Made by a program: the position numbers and the translations under genes. Below are positions 6,852 through 8,578 of a DNA stretch of 8,578 nucleotides, in pieces. The notes under the pieces are model-generated. The model worked only from the letters and a program-made list of their open reading frames with translations. It was not told the DNA's origin and ran no database searches. The first letter of the stretch is position 1. Each line of letters opens with the position of its first letter. Source of the DNA: Puniceicoccales bacterium (GTDB lineage Bacteria; Verrucomicrobiota; Verrucomicrobiia; Opitutales; JAIRLM01); contig JAITDL010000045.1 of NCBI GenBank assembly GCA_031282565.1, positions 1 to 8,578 of the forward strand, given 5' to 3'.

Positions 6852-6893
6852 AAATCGCCGGCGAAATTTGTGCTACAAAATCGTAAAAATCAG

Positions 6894-6899
6894 TTGACA
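6894..6899 (+). promoter_or_regulatory. TTGACA -35-like box for fourth small gene
   Basis: This TTGACA begins 36 nt before the ATG at 6930 and is preceded by an A-rich stretch (TCGTAAAAATC) that could act like an UP element. The hexamer 17 nt downstream is TTGCAG, not a good -10. It also argues that 6930, not the in-frame GTG at 6870 which lies upstream of the box, is the start of the following gene. Confidence 0.55.
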
Positions 6900-6929
6900 T
6901 CACTCGCGACACATGCTTGCAGCGTACAC

Positions 6930-7223
6930 ATGAATTTTAATAGCGTTGAACTCACGTCAGTCGAAAGACTGTGCCCGGCGGATTTCATGTACTTTTTCAA
7001 GGTGAAAGCCGTAGTGGCTAGCGTAGTCACTCAACCGCCCCAAATGCGTACATTACTTATGCTTTACATTGGCATGGCAAAATGTCCATCATTCTACGGG
7101 TTTTTTACGCCGAATGACGACGGCACGTTTAGCGCAAAAACCACTGATGGGGAAACGCTCACCGTCGCTGGAGTTATCTTTAAGAACAACGAACGACTAC
7201 TCCCAGCCGACTGCGTGGCCTAG
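6930..7223 (+). CDS. small uncharacterised protein, second cluster, member 4
   Basis: This gene encodes 97 aa from ATG 6930. An in-frame GTG at 6870 would put the promoter box inside the gene, so it is not used. The family is not recognised and there is no convincing signal peptide. The N-terminus has L-C-P-A-D-F-M-Y-F-F, similar to C-P-D-G-F-F-L-L in the third small protein. From residue 41 onward it aligns well with the gene at 7595-7798: LL...Y-I-G-x-x-K...F, then [DN]-G-x-F, then I-x-F and R-L-x-x-A-D near the end. That makes it a full-length paralogue of the shorter one. It lies 78 bp after oppB with its own TTGACA box, so it is probably not part of the accA-oppB transcript. Confidence 0.7.
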   Translation: MNFNSVELTSVERLCPADFMYFFKVKAVVASVVTQPPQMRTLLMLYIGMAKCPSFYGFFTPNDDGTFSAKTTDGETLTVAGVIFKNNERLLPADCVA

Positions 7224-7282
7224 CGCAAGCATGGACTGGCAGCTATTTTGTTGCGGCAGAGGCACATAACCTAAAAAAAATG

Positions 7283-7288
7283 TTGACA
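7283..7288 (+). promoter_or_regulatory. TTGACA -35-like box for fifth small gene
   Basis: This TTGACA begins 35 nt before the ATG at 7318, with a run of eight A residues just upstream (about 7273-7280) that could serve as an UP element. An out-of-frame ATG at 7307 lies between the box and the start and encodes only a short peptide. The 17-nt-spaced hexamer CATGCG is not a canonical -10. Confidence 0.55.
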
Positions 7289-7317
7289 GCCGGGCCTGAA
7301 CACGCCATGCGTGCCCA

Positions 7318-7602
7318 ATGTATCTGGCACATGTCACGCTACTTGCACTGTGGCTGGATGTCGGAGTGTCCGCGCAAGTAAGCAAAGTTGGAGCCACAAT
7401 AACCGCCTTCGAAAAATTTTGCGGAACGCCTCGCATCAAACTCAATGTGAACGCGGAGAAAGGTAATTGGATTAAAAGGTTCTTCATCGCCAATGAAGAA
7501 CTAAATTACTTTTTAGCAATGATTTCCACCGGAAATGTGATAGCCTTCGACGCAGTCACCTTCTGCGGCAAAAATCCGCTAACTGGAAGCGATCTTGGGT
7601 GA
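7318..7602 (+). CDS. small uncharacterised protein, second cluster, member 5
   Basis: This gene encodes 94 aa from ATG 7318, chosen for its 35-nt distance to TTGACA; there is no Shine-Dalgarno. The family is unrecognised. The first 20 residues are hydrophobic (L-L-A-L-W-L-D-V-G-V-S-A) and superficially signal-like, but an Asp interrupts the stretch and there is no basic N-region. They also align with the L-F-V-Y-D-x-x-G-x-V strand of member 2, so they are more likely part of the fold. Residues 40-68 (I-K-L-N-V-N...R-F-F...E-L-N-Y-F-L) align with member 3. The C-terminus D-A-V-T-F...L-T-G-S-D-L aligns with D-K-I-Y-F...L-T-A-D-D-L of the next gene. It overlaps that next gene by 8 nt. Confidence 0.7.
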   Translation: MYLAHVTLLALWLDVGVSAQVSKVGATITAFEKFCGTPRIKLNVNAEKGNWIKRFFIANEELNYFLAMISTGNVIAFDAVTFCGKNPLTGSDLG

Positions 7603-7798
7603 CACTTCCATAGCTGGCGGCGCGGAGCACATCCTGTTGCAACAGAGATACATAGGCCGAAATAAAAGTGTTGCAAATTTTGTCGCACTTGAGCAAAATG
7701 GTGTGTTCACTGTACTTTTGACGCACAACTGGAAAACATTAGTTGATAAGATTTATTTTGCCGACGGCGCCAGATTAACAGCCGATGATCTTAAATAG
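7595..7798 (+). CDS. short family member 6, probably 5'-truncated and translationally coupled
   Basis: This gene encodes 67 aa from a TTG at 7595 that overlaps the stop region of the preceding gene. The frame is closed just upstream by a TAA at 7580, so no longer product is possible without recoding. It has no TTGACA box and no Shine-Dalgarno, so any translation would be coupled to the gene before it. The sequence aligns with the C-terminal two-thirds of the 6930-7223 protein (LL...Y-I-G-x-x-K, N-G-x-F, I-Y-F-A-D-G-A-R-L-T-A-D-D-L). The conserved N-terminal motif is missing. It is either a genuine short paralogue or the remnant of a duplicated member whose 5' part was lost by deletion. Confidence 0.5.
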   Translation: MGDTSIAGGAEHILLQQRYIGRNKSVANFVALEQNGVFTVLLTHNWKTLVDKIYFADGARLTADDLK

Positions 7799-7804
7799 CT
7801 GAAT

Positions 7805-7821
7805 AGATTGGCGCCAAATCT
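7805..7821. other. imperfect palindrome between convergent genes
   Basis: AGATTGGCGCCAAATCT reads almost the same on both strands, centred on GGCGCC, in the 41-bp gap between the last small gene and clpC. It has no loop and no T-run, so it is a poor intrinsic terminator and looks more like a protein-binding palindrome. Its core TTGGCGCCAAA also occurs at 315-325 inside the first small gene. Confidence 0.35.
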
Positions 7822-7839
7822 CACATGCGCAACGCTCTA

Positions 7840-8578
7840 TCACGCTGATGCAGCCGGCACCGGCTCGCAAACCTCGGCGCACTTTTTCTTGTGCATCAGG
7901 TGAACAGCTATTTTGCCGCTATCTAGGCATATGCGAAATTGCCCGCCATCTTCCTCCGCGAGAATCTTTTCCGCTATGGAATCTTCAACAATTACTTCGA
8001 GCGACCTGCGCAGTCCACGCGCTCCGTGCTTACTGTCGAATCCTTCGCCAATTAGAAAATCCTTCGCATCCTGATCTATGGCGAGAGTGTAGCCACTATC
8101 GGCCATGCGCAACCGCAGGCCCTCCAATTCGATGTCCAAGATTTTTTCCATTTCCGCACGTCCGAGCGGCTTAAACACGATGATATCCGTAAATCTGTTG
8201 AGAAATTCCGGCCTGAACGCGTGACGCAGTTCTTCGAGAGCCTTCTCCTTTGTGGCGGCGAAATCGCAGGCCCCATCACGGCGGCCGAACCCTACCGTCG
8301 AGTTTTTTATGAACAATTCGGCTCCGATGTTCGACGTCATTATGATTATGGTGTTGCGGAAACTCGCCGTGCGGCCGAGACTGTCAGTAAGTTTGCCATC
8401 CTCAAGTACTTGAAGCAAAAGCTGCATCATCTCCGGGTGGGCTTTTTCGATTTCGTCGAACAGCACAACTGAATGCGGTTTGCGGCGAATGCGTTCCGTC
8501 AATTGACCGCCCTCTCCATGGCCGACGTAGCCCGGTGGCGATCCGATCAGCCGCGATGCGGAAAATTTTTCAAGGTAT
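7840..8578 (-). CDS. clpC: ATP-dependent Clp protease ATPase subunit, C-terminal part (ClpC-type)
   Basis: This is the C-terminal 245 residues; the gene continues beyond the right edge. It is an AAA+ unfoldase that feeds substrates to ClpP in the cytoplasm. The visible second AAA module reads, in order: E-K-F-S-A-S-R-L-I-G-S-P-P-G-Y-V-G, E-G-G-Q-L-T-E-R-I-R-R-K-P, the Walker B VVLFDEIEKAHPE, LLLQVLEDGKLTDSLGRT, sensor-1 IIIMTSNIGAE, an N-S-T-V-G-F-G segment that could be the ClpP-docking loop (LGF/VGF type), the arginine-finger region FRPEFLNR and sensor-2 HGARGLRR. The RIRRKP and LEDG...TDS-x-GRT wording and the VGF-like segment favour ClpC over ClpB. No Walker A is visible because the start is missing. 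The gene converges on the small-gene cluster, ending 41 bp from it. Confidence 0.93.
   Translation of the reverse strand, partial: YLEKFSASRLIGSPPGYVGHGEGGQLTERIRRKPHSVVLFDEIEKAHPEMMQLLLQVLEDGKLTDSLGRTASFRNTIIIMTSNIGAELFIKNSTVGFGRRDGACDFAATKEKALEELRHAFRPEFLNRFTDIIVFKPLGRAEMEKILDIELEGLRLRMADSGYTLAIDQDAKDFLIGEGFDSKHGARGLRRSLEVIVEDSIAEKILAEEDGGQFRICLDSGKIAVHLMHKKKCAEVCEPVPAASA

Noticed and set aside
6841..6860. Intrinsic terminator at the end of oppB
   Set aside because: CGGCG...CGCCG with a loop containing the stop codon can pair, but the stem is short and imperfect and no T-run follows.
6870..6929. GTG start at 6870 for the fourth small gene
   Set aside because: It would place the TTGACA box inside the gene. 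ATG 6930 has the same spacing to that box as the other family members.
7318..7377. Cleavable signal peptide on the fifth small protein
   Set aside because: The stretch is hydrophobic and ends in V-S-A-Q, but it has no basic N-region and contains an Asp. It also aligns with an internal strand motif of the other family members.

Overview
This window looks like chromosomal DNA of a Gram-negative-type bacterium. Three conserved housekeeping genes sit among unfamiliar accessory genes. AccA is a separate carboxyltransferase alpha subunit of exactly 319 residues, and an ATPase fragment of ClpC type is encoded at the right edge. AccA plus ClpC, few convincing Shine-Dalgarno sites and a moderate GC content would fit a member of the PVC group (Verrucomicrobiota-like). 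That placement is an inference from the look of the proteins, not a demonstrated assignment.

Layout. Positions 119-1195 hold three small plus-strand genes in tandem (111, 106 and 87 aa). Their intergenic DNA is a diverged repeat, and each has a TTGACA box 34-35 nt before the chosen start. Positions 1230-4814 (minus strand) hold one very large gene (1194 aa) of unknown function: a short N-terminal region, one hydrophobic segment, a Pro/Ser/Gly-rich linker, then about 940 residues that look almost entirely helical. A 136-bp divergent intergenic region with two overlapping inverted repeats separates it from accA (4951-5910). accA runs with a 2-nt gap into an oligopeptide-type ABC permease gene of the OppB family (5913-6851). 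A second cluster of small genes follows (6930-7223, 7318-7602, 7595-7798), and the first two again have TTGACA 35-36 nt before the start. A convergent clpC gene (7840-8578, minus strand) runs off the right edge with only its C-terminal third present.

The most interesting content is the small-gene family. By hand alignment the six proteins look like very diverged paralogues. The first group shares an N-terminal P-x-x-x-x-L-x-x-x-D-x-x-G-x-V-x-x-x-T motif. The members share a C-terminal strand-like segment often ending in L-[TS]-x-x-D/E. None resembles a family I know. The near-constant spacing of TTGACA to the start codon suggests that most are expressed from leaderless or nearly leaderless transcripts, as individual units rather than as an operon. 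The two clusters bracket a region holding the 1194-aa gene and the accA-oppB pair. The accessory genes could be a lineage-specific, host- or envelope-related set, but no function can be assigned from the sequence.
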